From the NCBI GenBank assembly GCA_937868035.1, contig CALMLK010000097.1, positions 1 to 7,477 on the forward strand: 7,477 bases of DNA, read 5' to 3'. A program made the translations under genes and the position numbers. Source of the DNA: an uncultured Alphaproteobacteria bacterium. Its GTDB lineage: Bacteria; Pseudomonadota; Alphaproteobacteria; Rhizobiales; Aestuariivirgaceae. The notes under the pieces were generated by a model, which was not told the DNA's origin, ran no database searches, and saw nothing but the letters and a program-made list of their open reading frames with translations. Positions 1 through 5,761 of the stretch are shown here, piece after piece (the stretch's first letter is position 1; each line of letters begins with the position of its first letter).

Positions 1-296
1 CGTTGAGCGTGATGGATGCCTTGCGTCCGCTGGACGTCAAGTTGCAGTACGATGTCTACCACATGCAGCGCATGGAAGGTGAGTTGCTCAACTCCATCAC
101 GCGGCTGCTTCCCCGCATCGGTCACATCCAGATTGCCGACACACCGGGCCGGCATGAACCCGGCACGGGCGAAATCAACTTTGCCAACCTCTTCCGCCAT
201 CTCGATGCCACAGGCTACGATGGTTGGGTGGGTTGCGAATATTTTCCATCCGCCAGCACCGCAGAAGGCTTGCGGTGGATGCAAGAGTGGACCTGA
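1..296 (+). CDS. hyi: Hydroxypyruvate isomerase, C-terminal part (5' end outside window)
   Basis: Hydroxypyruvate isomerase interconverts hydroxypyruvate and tartronate semialdehyde in the cytoplasm, beside the glyoxylate carboligase route from glyoxylate to glycerate. About 98 codons are visible, against a usual length near 260, so this is the C-terminal third or so of the TIM barrel; the gene enters from the left edge and no start should be assigned here. The visible motifs are highly characteristic: QYDVYHMQRMEGEL (residues 15-28 counted from base 3) with a metal-binding Asp, GHIQIADTPGRHEPGTGEINF around residues 40-60, and GWVGCEYFP (74-82) with the terminal-strand Glu expected to bind metal. 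It ends in TGA four bases before the next start, so it is cotranscribed with the glycerate kinase gene, a partner in the same pathway. Family membership is nearly certain; whether the true substrate is hydroxypyruvate is inferred from motif match and context. Confidence 0.93.
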   Translation, partial: LSVMDALRPLDVKLQYDVYHMQRMEGELLNSITRLLPRIGHIQIADTPGRHEPGTGEINFANLFRHLDATGYDGWVGCEYFPSASTAEGLRWMQEWT

Positions 297-300
297 TCCC

Positions 301-1560
301 ATGACGTCGCCACGGGCTGTGCTCCGCGCCATGTTTGATGCTGCCGTCGATGCGGCGCTGCCGGAAAAATCCGTCCCCCTTCACATGCCAGCGAAGCCCA
401 AGGGGCGCACGGTCGTCATTGGTGCCGGCAAGGCATCCGCGGCGATGGCAAGGGTCTTTGAAGACCATTGGGATGCGCCCCTCGAAGGGCTGATCGTGAC
501 GCGCTATGGCCATGCCGTTCCAGCGCGCCGACTGCGCGTCGTCGAGGCAGCCCATCCCGTGCCGGATGCAGCAGGCGAACGCGCCGCGGCGGAAATGTTG
601 AAGCTGGTCCAAGGCCTCACGTCCGATGACCTCGTTGTCGCACTGATGTCGGGTGGCGGTTCGGCCCTTCTCAGTCTTGCTGCGGAGGGCGTGAGCGTCG
701 AGGAAAAGCGTGCCGTGAACAAGGCGCTGCTGAAGTCTGGCGCTCCAATCCAGGAAATGAATTGCGTGCGCAAGCATCTCTCGCGGATCAAGGGCGGACG
801 GCTTGCCGCCGCTGCCTTTCCGGCCCGCGTGGAGACCCTGGTGATTTCGGATGTGCCCGGTGATGATGTGTCGGCAGTTGCGTCCGGACCTACCGTTGCT
901 GATCCCACAACCTATGCCGATGCACGGGCCGTGCTGGCCAAATACAATATTGATGTCCCGCCGTCCGTGCGTCATCACCTCGAAGCGGCCCCGGATGAAA
1001 CGCCGAAGGCGGGAAGCCCTCGCCTGGCGCGTGCACGCGCAACATTGATTGCATCGCCGCAGTCGTCACTCGAAGCGGCAGCCGCCGTCGCCCGTCAGAA
1101 CGGGCTGACGCCGCTGATCTTGGGCGATGCCTTGGAGGGCGAGGCGCGTGACGTCGGATTTGTCATGGCGGGCATTGCCCGGCAGGTCCGGCACTTCGCG
1201 CAACCGGCGAAAGCGCCCTGCGTCCTGATTTCCGGTGGTGAAACGACGGTGACGGTGCGCGGCGATGGTGTTGGCGGCCGCAACGTGGAATTCCTGCTGG
1301 CGCTCGCTCTCAAGCTCGCAGGCGCCCCCGGCATTCACGCGCTTGCAGCAGATACCGACGGTGTCGATGGCGCCATGGAAGTTGCGGGTGCAATCATCTC
1401 GCCCGACACGTTGAACCGCGCCCGGGCCAAGGGGCTGGATGCCTGGGACATGCTGGCACGCAATGATGCCCACACCTTCTTCAAGCTGCTGGGCGATCAG
1501 GTGATCACGGGACCGACGCTGACCAACGTCAACGACTTCCGCGCCATTCTCGTGGAGTGA
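301..1560 (+). CDS. ttuD: Glycerate 2-kinase, class II (GckA/TtuD, MOFRL family)
   Basis: This 419-residue cytoplasmic enzyme is expected to phosphorylate D-glycerate with ATP to 2-phosphoglycerate, feeding glycerate from glyoxylate or hydroxypyruvate into glycolysis. Homologues are often misnamed hydroxypyruvate reductase. The N-terminal DUF4147-type domain shows VVIGAGKASAAMA (38-50) with the conserved Lys44, AAHPVPD (83-89), a glycine-rich LMSGGGSALL (115-124), KHLSRIKGGRLA (158-169) and ISDVPGDD (182-189). The C-terminal MOFRL domain shows LISGGETTVTVRGDGVGGRN (309-328) and AADTDGVDG (349-357). Length is normal for the family. The frame stays open upstream to base 16, but that part overlaps hyi; ATG at 301, four bases after the hyi stop, gives the family-typical N-terminus. 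Tight spacing implies one transcript with hyi. The 3' end lies 9 bases from the convergent regulator gene. gckA is an equally valid name. Confidence 0.93.
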   Translation: MTSPRAVLRAMFDAAVDAALPEKSVPLHMPAKPKGRTVVIGAGKASAAMARVFEDHWDAPLEGLIVTRYGHAVPARRLRVVEAAHPVPDAAGERAAAEMLKLVQGLTSDDLVVALMSGGGSALLSLAAEGVSVEEKRAVNKALLKSGAPIQEMNCVRKHLSRIKGGRLAAAAFPARVETLVISDVPGDDVSAVASGPTVADPTTYADARAVLAKYNIDVPPSVRHHLEAAPDETPKAGSPRLARARATLIASPQSSLEAAAAVARQNGLTPLILGDALEGEARDVGFVMAGIARQVRHFAQPAKAPCVLISGGETTVTVRGDGVGGRNVEFLLALALKLAGAPGIHALAADTDGVDGAMEVAGAIISPDTLNRARAKGLDAWDMLARNDAHTFFKLLGDQVITGPTLTNVNDFRAILVE

Positions 1561-1569
1561 CGTCCGCCT

Positions 1570-2259
1570 CTAGCGGCTCTCGATCTCACCAGATTCAATC
1601 ACCTTCAGCGTACTGGAGAAGGCCGCCTCCAGATGATCCGACATGGCGCGCCGGGCTCGCTCGGGATCCTTGCTGTTGAGGGCGCGGATGATGTTGCGAT
1701 GTTGCTCCAAGGTCGCCTCGCCCTGTCCCTGCCGCGGCAACATGACATGGCGGCAACGGTCCAGCTGCGCTTTCGAAATGTCGATCGCCCTCCACAGCCG
1801 GTCGAGATGGCTGATGTCGGCGATGTAGCGGTGGAATTTGTCGTCTGTCACGATGGCTTCGGCGAAGCGGCGGCGCTCGATCGCGCGCGCGTGTTGCAAC
1901 AGGAGGTCGTTCAGCGCCTCGGCATGGCTGTCGTTCATGCGGTGGGCAGCCTGCGCCGCACTCTCCATCTCCAGCGCGCGACGAATGAGATAGGCCTGCT
2001 CCACTTCGGCCCGGTCGATGTGCGAAGCCCGGGTGCCAGATTGCGCAACCACATCGACGAGATGCTCGTCGCTCAGTTTCTTGACGGCCTCCCGTACGGG
2101 TGTGCGCGAGACATTGAGTTTGGCGGCAATCAACTTCTCATCAAGAATGTCGCCCGGTGCAATGCGTCCGGACAGGATGAGATGGCGGACGAGATCATAG
2201 ATCTGGTCACGCAGGGGCCGGGAACGGTCAAGGCGACTGGCGTCAAGTTCGTGGGCCAT
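1570..2259 (-). CDS. GntR-family transcriptional regulator, FadR/FCD subfamily
   Basis: This is a 229-residue DNA-binding regulator, expected to act as a ligand-responsive dimer. The N-terminal winged helix-turn-helix (about 12-78) contains RDQIYDLVRHLILSGRIAPGD and the recognition region AAKLNVSRTPVREAVKKL (45-62), a hallmark of GntR proteins. The C-terminal all-helical FCD domain (about 85-215) has the usual metal-site pattern: Asp139-x3-His143 (DDKFH), His187 (EQH) and His209 (SDHL). FCD sensors commonly bind carboxylates or sugar acids, so a sugar acid or keto-sugar from the neighbouring pathway is plausible but unproven. The frame is open to 2364, but upstream of residue 1 it does not look like GntR protein. 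ATG at 2268 (three codons earlier) is an alternative start; 2259 is preferred because a candidate operator and -10 overlap the earlier one. Being divergent from the sugar operon, it most likely controls that operon and itself. The gene it converges on (glycerate kinase) is a less likely target. Confidence 0.9.
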   Translation of the reverse strand: MAHELDASRLDRSRPLRDQIYDLVRHLILSGRIAPGDILDEKLIAAKLNVSRTPVREAVKKLSDEHLVDVVAQSGTRASHIDRAEVEQAYLIRRALEMESAAQAAHRMNDSHAEALNDLLLQHARAIERRRFAEAIVTDDKFHRYIADISHLDRLWRAIDISKAQLDRCRHVMLPRQGQGEATLEQHRNIIRALNSKDPERARRAMSDHLEAAFSSTLKVIESGEIESR

Positions 2260-2262
2260 GCC

Positions 2263-2280
2263 TGACATACTAATATAACA
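2263..2280. promoter_or_regulatory. Candidate operator: imperfect palindrome for the GntR regulator
   Basis: TGACATACTAATATAACA is an imperfect dyad centred between 2271 and 2272; six of nine positions pair symmetrically (TG..ATA.T on each arm). It lies in the short divergent region, covers the candidate -10 of the regulator gene, and ends just upstream of the candidate -35 of the rightward operon. GntR/FCD regulators typically bind short palindromes in such divergent intergenic DNA and autoregulate. A second, shorter dyad (GTTCTGGAC, 2281-2289) abuts it. The assignment comes from position and symmetry alone; A/T-rich promoter DNA can give such partial dyads by chance. Confidence 0.35.
2272..2280 (-). 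promoter_or_regulatory. Candidate extended -10 of the gntR gene
   Basis: Read on the minus strand this is TGTTATATT, an extended -10 (TGn followed by TATATT, five of six bases matching TATAAT). Transcription would start near 2265, giving a leader of only about six bases before ATG 2259, so the message would be nearly leaderless. That agrees with the absence of a convincing Shine-Dalgarno sequence in front of that start. No good -35 is seen, as is usual for extended -10 promoters. Confidence 0.3.
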
Positions 2281-2284
2281 GTTC

Positions 2285-2312
2285 TGGACAGCAACCATAA
2301 AACCTGCAAAAT
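2285..2312 (+). promoter_or_regulatory. Candidate sigma70 promoter of the sugar operon
   Basis: TGGACA (2285-2290, five of six matches to TTGACA) is followed after a 16-base spacer by CAAAAT (2307-2312, four of six matches to TATAAT). A start near 2319 would give a leader of about 30 bases before the ATG at 2351, with a strong ribosome site. It is the best -35/-10 pair on this strand in the divergent region and sits next to the candidate regulator operator. This is pattern matching only. Confidence 0.35.
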
Positions 2313-2340
2313 TCCCCGAAGCACACAAGAAAAAAACACG

Positions 2341-2348
2341 GGAGAAGG
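2341..2348 (+). promoter_or_regulatory. Strong Shine-Dalgarno site of the TIM-barrel gene
   Basis: GGAGAAGG lies directly before the ATG at 2351; the GGAG core is six bases from the start codon. It fixes the start of the first gene of the rightward operon and suggests efficient translation. A purine-rich run with seven consecutive A (within 2329-2339) precedes it and should keep the site unstructured. Confidence 0.7.
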
Positions 2349-2350
2349 TC

Positions 2351-3397
2351 ATGGCAGCAAACAATTATCCCAAGCTGCACAATGCGATGTGGCCAGGTCT
2401 GGTGGGACGGGGATCGAAAGAGATTCCCGCAATCGACCTCGACACGATGATCGACCTGACGGTCAAGGCCGAGGTCAACGGCGTCAAGTTCGACGGTATC
2501 GACATCTTCCATGCGGCCCCCCACACCAACATTGATTTTTCAGATGACGAGGTGAAGCGCCTTGCCGACAAGGCGCGGCGAAACAACCTTGCGATCGGCT
2601 CGATAGTGGCGCCCGTCTGGCCGCCCGTGGGCGGCGGTTCGGCAATGGGTTCACCCAGTGACCGCAAGAAATTCGTGGCAAACGTGGAGAAATCCTGCCG
2701 CCTTGGTGCGAAGCTCAGGGACCTCGGCGTCCGTGACTACGGCGTCATCCGGATCGATTCCGCCACGAGCACGGCCGATTGGGCCAAGGATCCCGTCGCC
2801 AACACCAAGAAGATCGCCAAGACTTTCCGTGAAGCCTGCAGCGTCGCAGCCGACTATGGAGAGCGCCTCGCCTGCGAAGGTGAAATCTGCTGGGGCGGCA
2901 TGAATTCCTGGAAGGACATGGTGGACACGCTTGAAGAGACCGATCGCCCCCAGATCATCGGTTTCCAGGCAGACATGGCCCACACCCTTCTCTTCACCAT
3001 GGGCTACAACGCGCCGAAGTCGCGTCTTCTGCCGGCGAAGTATGACTGGAAGGACAAGGCCCTCCTTGATGAAGCGCTGAAGAAAATGACGGACGCGCTC
3101 CGTCCATGGACCATCGACATGCATGTCGCCCAGAACGATGGCACCGTGAAGGGCCTCGGCTATCACGACAAGACGGGTCATCACTGCGAAGTGGATGACA
3201 AGAAGGGCAAGCTCAACGTCACCAAGCATGCCTGTTACTGGCTGCGCGACCGTGACGGCGAACTGGTGAAGGCCTTCCGGCACATCTGCTGGGATGGCTG
3301 CATGTTCTCCCCCGATGTGATGATGAACCCCAAGACATGGACCAACATCCTCGCGGCGATGATGAAGGTCCGCGAGAAGCATGGGTGGGTGGCGTAA
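2351..3397 (+). CDS. TIM-barrel sugar isomerase/epimerase-like metalloenzyme (xylose isomerase-like/AP endonuclease 2 fold)
   Basis: This 348-residue cytoplasmic protein has no signal peptide and is assigned to the sugar phosphate isomerase/epimerase superfamily. Members bind a divalent metal and act on keto-sugars as isomerases or epimerases; in glycoside pathways some act as lyases or hydratases on 3-keto substrates. Visible strand-end motifs include [15 protein letters not shown] (44-58), [10 protein letters not shown] (83-92), YGVIRIDS (130-137), [10 protein letters not shown] (174-183) with candidate ligands Glu176/Glu178, QADMAH (206-211) giving the typical D-x2-H pair Asp208/His211, and [11 protein letters not shown] (254-264) with His258. 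A His-rich loop, [11 protein letters not shown] (270-280), and the final HICWDGCMF (311-319) complete the likely active site. It is longer than typical members (about 260-300). It starts the operon behind a strong ribosome site and shares base 3397 with the dehydrogenase gene, so the two proteins probably act consecutively. Fold assignment is fairly firm; the reaction and substrate are unknown. Confidence 0.85.
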   Translation: MAANNYPKLHNAMWPGLVGRGSKEIPAIDLDTMIDLTVKAEVNGVKFDGIDIFHAAPHTNIDFSDDEVKRLADKARRNNLAIGSIVAPVWPPVGGGSAMGSPSDRKKFVANVEKSCRLGAKLRDLGVRDYGVIRIDSATSTADWAKDPVANTKKIAKTFREACSVAADYGERLACEGEICWGGMNSWKDMVDTLEETDRPQIIGFQADMAHTLLFTMGYNAPKSRLLPAKYDWKDKALLDEALKKMTDALRPWTIDMHVAQNDGTVKGLGYHDKTGHHCEVDDKKGKLNVTKHACYWLRDRDGELVKAFRHICWDGCMFSPDVMMNPKTWTNILAAMMKVREKHGWVA

Positions 3398-4539
3398 TGG
3401 CAAAGAAGAAACTCAACGTCGGCATGGTAGGTTACGGCTTCATGGGCCGGGCCCACTCCAACGCATTCTCGCAGGTCGGTCATTTCTTTGACCTCCCGTA
3501 CCAGCCGGTGCTGAAGGCCGCCTGCGCCCGCAATGCCGACAAGCTCAACGAGTTCGCCGCGCAGTGGGGCTATGAATCGACCGAGAGCGATTGGCGGAAG
3601 CTGGTCGAGCGCAAGGACATCGATCTCATCGACATCGCCGCGCCCAACGACATGCATCTCGACATTGCACTTGCCGCCGCAGCCGCGGGCAAAATGGTGA
3701 TGTGCGAAAAGCCGCTTGGCCGGAATGCTGCGGAATCGCGCCAGATGGTCGACGCGGTGGAACGCGCCAAGATTCCCAACATGGTATGGTACAACTACCG
3801 CCGTGTGCCGGCCGTCACTCTCGCGAAGCAGTTGATCGACGAGGGACGGCTCGGCAAGATCTTCCACTACCGCGCGAAATTCCTCCAGGACTGGACCATT
3901 TCGGCAGACCTTCCCCAAGGTGGCCAGGGACTTTGGCGCCTTGATGTGAACGTGGCGGGGTCCGGCGTGACGGGCGACTTGCTGGCCCACTGCATCGACA
4001 CGGCGATGTGGCTGAACGGCGGCATCGACAAGGTGATCGGCCTGACCGAAACCTTCATCAAGGAGCGCCAGCACAACCTCACCGGCAAGAAGGAAGCGGT
4101 CGGCATTGATGATGCAAGCCTGTTCCTGGCCCGGTTTGATAACGGGTCCCTCGCCAATTTCGAGGCGACACGCTACGCGCGAGGACACAAGGCGCTCTAC
4201 ACCCTTGAGATCAACGGTGAGAAGGCCTCGATCTTCTGGGACCTCCACGACCTTCACCGCCTCCAGTATTTCGATCATCGCGACGAAGGCCGTACCCGTG
4301 GCTGGCGCTCAATCCACGTGACAGATGGAGACCATCCCTACATGGCCAAGTGGTGGGTGCCGGGCCTGCAGATCGGATACGAGCATTCATTCGTCCATCA
4401 GGTTGCGGACTTCATTGAAGGTCTGGGCCAGGGCCAGTCGGCCGCGCCGACCTTCCGGGAAGCCATGGCAACTGACCTCGTGACCGACGCCGTGCTCAAA
4501 TCTGCGGCAACCGGGCGCTGGGAAAGTGCCAAGGGTTGA
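3397..4539 (+). CDS. Gfo/Idh/MocA-family NAD(P)-dependent sugar or glycoside dehydrogenase
   Basis: This 380-residue cytoplasmic oxidoreductase should oxidise a hydroxyl of a sugar, glycoside or polyol using NAD(P). The N-terminal Rossmann domain has [13 protein letters not shown] (8-20) with the G-x-G-x2-G dinucleotide motif, IAAPNDMH (80-87), and CEKPLG (103-108) with catalytic Lys105. YNYRRVPA (132-139) follows. The C-terminal alpha/beta domain has [14 protein letters not shown] (188-201), whose Asp194-x3-His198 matches the family catalytic Asp/His, then [17 protein letters not shown] (247-263) and [17 protein letters not shown] (313-329). The QDW, NYRR, EATR and IGYE patterns resemble levoglucosan 3-dehydrogenase and related glycoside 3-dehydrogenases more than inositol dehydrogenase; this is from memory, not an alignment. 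The frame is open to 3337, but ATG 3397, overlapping the preceding stop as TAATG, gives the standard N-terminus and implies translational coupling. Family is secure; regiochemistry and substrate are inferred. Confidence 0.9.
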   Translation: MAKKKLNVGMVGYGFMGRAHSNAFSQVGHFFDLPYQPVLKAACARNADKLNEFAAQWGYESTESDWRKLVERKDIDLIDIAAPNDMHLDIALAAAAAGKMVMCEKPLGRNAAESRQMVDAVERAKIPNMVWYNYRRVPAVTLAKQLIDEGRLGKIFHYRAKFLQDWTISADLPQGGQGLWRLDVNVAGSGVTGDLLAHCIDTAMWLNGGIDKVIGLTETFIKERQHNLTGKKEAVGIDDASLFLARFDNGSLANFEATRYARGHKALYTLEINGEKASIFWDLHDLHRLQYFDHRDEGRTRGWRSIHVTDGDHPYMAKWWVPGLQIGYEHSFVHQVADFIEGLGQGQSAAPTFREAMATDLVTDAVLKSAATGRWESAKG

Positions 4540-4569
4540 AGGCGATGAAGAGGACTTTCCATCAAAGAC

Positions 4570-4597
4570 TTGCAACTCGATGCACGTGCGCTAGGCT
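4570..4597 (+). promoter_or_regulatory. Weak candidate internal promoter before the ABC transporter genes
   Basis: TTGCAA (4570-4575, four of six matches to TTGACA) and TAGGCT (4592-4597, three of six to TATAAT) are 16 bases apart in the 81-base gap between the dehydrogenase and the ATPase. The spacer contains an exact 8-base palindrome, GCACGTGC (4582-4589). The gap is the widest in the rightward operon, which leaves room for a secondary promoter that would express the transporter separately. The -10 is poor, so this is only a possibility. Confidence 0.2.
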
Positions 4598-4620
4598 CAC
4601 ATCGAAATTGGGAACGGACC

Positions 4621-5712
4621 ATGCCGCCGAGCAGTGAAAGCGCACTCTCCATCAGTGGTGTCAGCAAGCACTACGGGCGTGTGCGCGCCCTTGAAGACTT
4701 GTCGTTCACGGTCGAAGAAGGAAAGTTCTTTGTCCTGTTCGGGCCAAGCTCTGTCGGCAAGACGACGACGCTGCGCACGATTGCCGGGCTCGTTCGCCCC
4801 GACAAGGGCAGCGTGCACATCTTCGGGCGCGACAAGACCGATGCGGAAATCGCCGGACGCGGCGTCTCGATGGTCTTCCAGTCCTTCGCGCTCTATCCCC
4901 ATCTCACGGTTTACCAGAACTTCGCCTATCCCCTGCTCGAAGAGAAAGTGCCGAAGGACGAGATCGACAAGCGTGTCCGCGAAACCGCCGCCATGCTGAA
5001 ACTGGACAAGAAGGTGGACCGCAAGCCCAACACGCTGTCGGGCGGCGAACAGCAACGCGTGGCGCTCGGCCGGTCCCTGATCCGCCGCCCCAAGATTCTG
5101 CTTCTCGACGAGCCACTGACCAACCTTGATGCAAAGCTGCGTCACGACATGCGCGCTGAACTGAAGCGTTTGCACCGGCAGTTCGGCCTTACCATTGTCT
5201 ACGCCACGCCGGATGAACTGGAAGCCCTCTCCATGGGTGAGGAAATCGCCGTCATGCGCGAGGGCGGCGTTGTGCAGATCGGCACACCCGACGAACTCTA
5301 CGAAAACCCGAAGGACACCTATGTGGCGGGCAAGATCGGTTCGCCGCACATGAACATGATCCGCGGCAAGACCACCAAGGACCGTTCCGCGTTCGAGAGC
5401 AAGTTCGGCGCACTGGCGCTCGGCCGGAAGCTCGTCACGGCGGAAGCGGGCGAAGAGTCCATTCTCGGGATAAGGCCAAGCGACCTTCGGTTTGCAGGGA
5501 AGGGCGAGAAGGGCCACGATGTCAACATCGCCATGCTGGAGCCCTTGGGGGACGTCACGGTTGTGTCCGTCGAGGCTCATGGGGAAACGCTACGGCTCAT
5601 CTTGCCGGAATCAGCAGCGACATCGCTTGCGCCCGGACAAGCCGCATCCATCTATCTTGATCCAAAAAAGTTCCACATCTTCCGCGCTTCCAGCGGACAG
5701 GCATTGTCCTGA
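4621..5712 (+). CDS. Sugar ABC transporter ATP-binding protein (MalK/UgpC-like), switch histidine replaced by proline
   Basis: This 363-residue protein is the cytoplasmic nucleotide-binding subunit of a carbohydrate importer. The ABC domain (about 6-235) has A-loop Tyr18, Walker A GPSSVGKT (41-48), Q-loop Gln87 in VFQSFALYPHLTV, signature LSGGEQQR (139-146), Walker B ILLLDE (159-164) with catalytic Glu164, and D-loop NLD (168-170). The C-terminal regulatory OB/TOBE region (about 238-355) carries IGSPHMNMI (239-247), GIRPSDL (283-289) and EPLGDVTVV (307-315), typical of MalK/UgpC. The odd point is the H-loop: YATPDELEALSM (194-205) has Pro197 (codon CCG, 5209-5211) where family members have the switch His (YVTHDQ). 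ATG 4621 is preferred over the in-frame TTG at 4570: it has GGGAACGG just upstream (4610-4617) and gives a family-typical N-terminus. Its partners are the binding protein and membrane gene that follow. It may work as the degenerate half of an ATPase pair. Confidence 0.93.
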   Translation: MPPSSESALSISGVSKHYGRVRALEDLSFTVEEGKFFVLFGPSSVGKTTTLRTIAGLVRPDKGSVHIFGRDKTDAEIAGRGVSMVFQSFALYPHLTVYQNFAYPLLEEKVPKDEIDKRVRETAAMLKLDKKVDRKPNTLSGGEQQRVALGRSLIRRPKILLLDEPLTNLDAKLRHDMRAELKRLHRQFGLTIVYATPDELEALSMGEEIAVMREGGVVQIGTPDELYENPKDTYVAGKIGSPHMNMIRGKTTKDRSAFESKFGALALGRKLVTAEAGEESILGIRPSDLRFAGKGEKGHDVNIAMLEPLGDVTVVSVEAHGETLRLILPESAATSLAPGQAASIYLDPKKFHIFRASSGQALS

Positions 5713-5761
5713 CGCGAAGAGCCTGAAGGAATAAACGGTAACAAAGGGAAGAATCCTCAAG

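Noticed and set aside
16..300. In-frame upstream extension of the glycerate kinase by 95 codons
   Set aside because: It overlaps the well-supported hyi coding sequence in another frame, and its translation does not look like the kinase family. ATG 301 gives the normal N-terminus.
1564..1576. Small hairpin CCGC/GCGG between the convergent kinase and regulator genes
   Set aside because: The stem is only four base pairs with no T-run on either side, too weak to call a bidirectional terminator.
1633..2265. Plus-strand open frame (210 codons) across the regulator gene
   Set aside because: The minus strand encodes an unmistakable GntR/FCD protein; the plus-strand translation matches no known fold and is a shadow.
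2260..2364. N-terminal extension of the regulator up to position 2364
   Set aside because: It would run through the promoter region and ribosome site of the divergent operon, and the added residues (Cys- and Phe-rich) do not resemble a GntR N-terminus.
3337..3396. Upstream in-frame start of the dehydrogenase at 3337
   Set aside because: It lies inside the TIM-barrel gene, adds 20 residues before the Rossmann motif, and is less typical than the TAATG-coupled ATG at 3397.
3235..4278. Antisense open frame (347 codons) opposite the dehydrogenase gene
   Set aside because: It spans the junction of two well-supported plus-strand genes and shows no family motif; it has the composition of a mirrored frame.
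4597..5580. Antisense open frame (327 codons) opposite the ABC ATPase gene
   Set aside because: The ATPase on the plus strand has complete Walker and signature motifs; the antisense product has no domain signature and is a codon-bias shadow.
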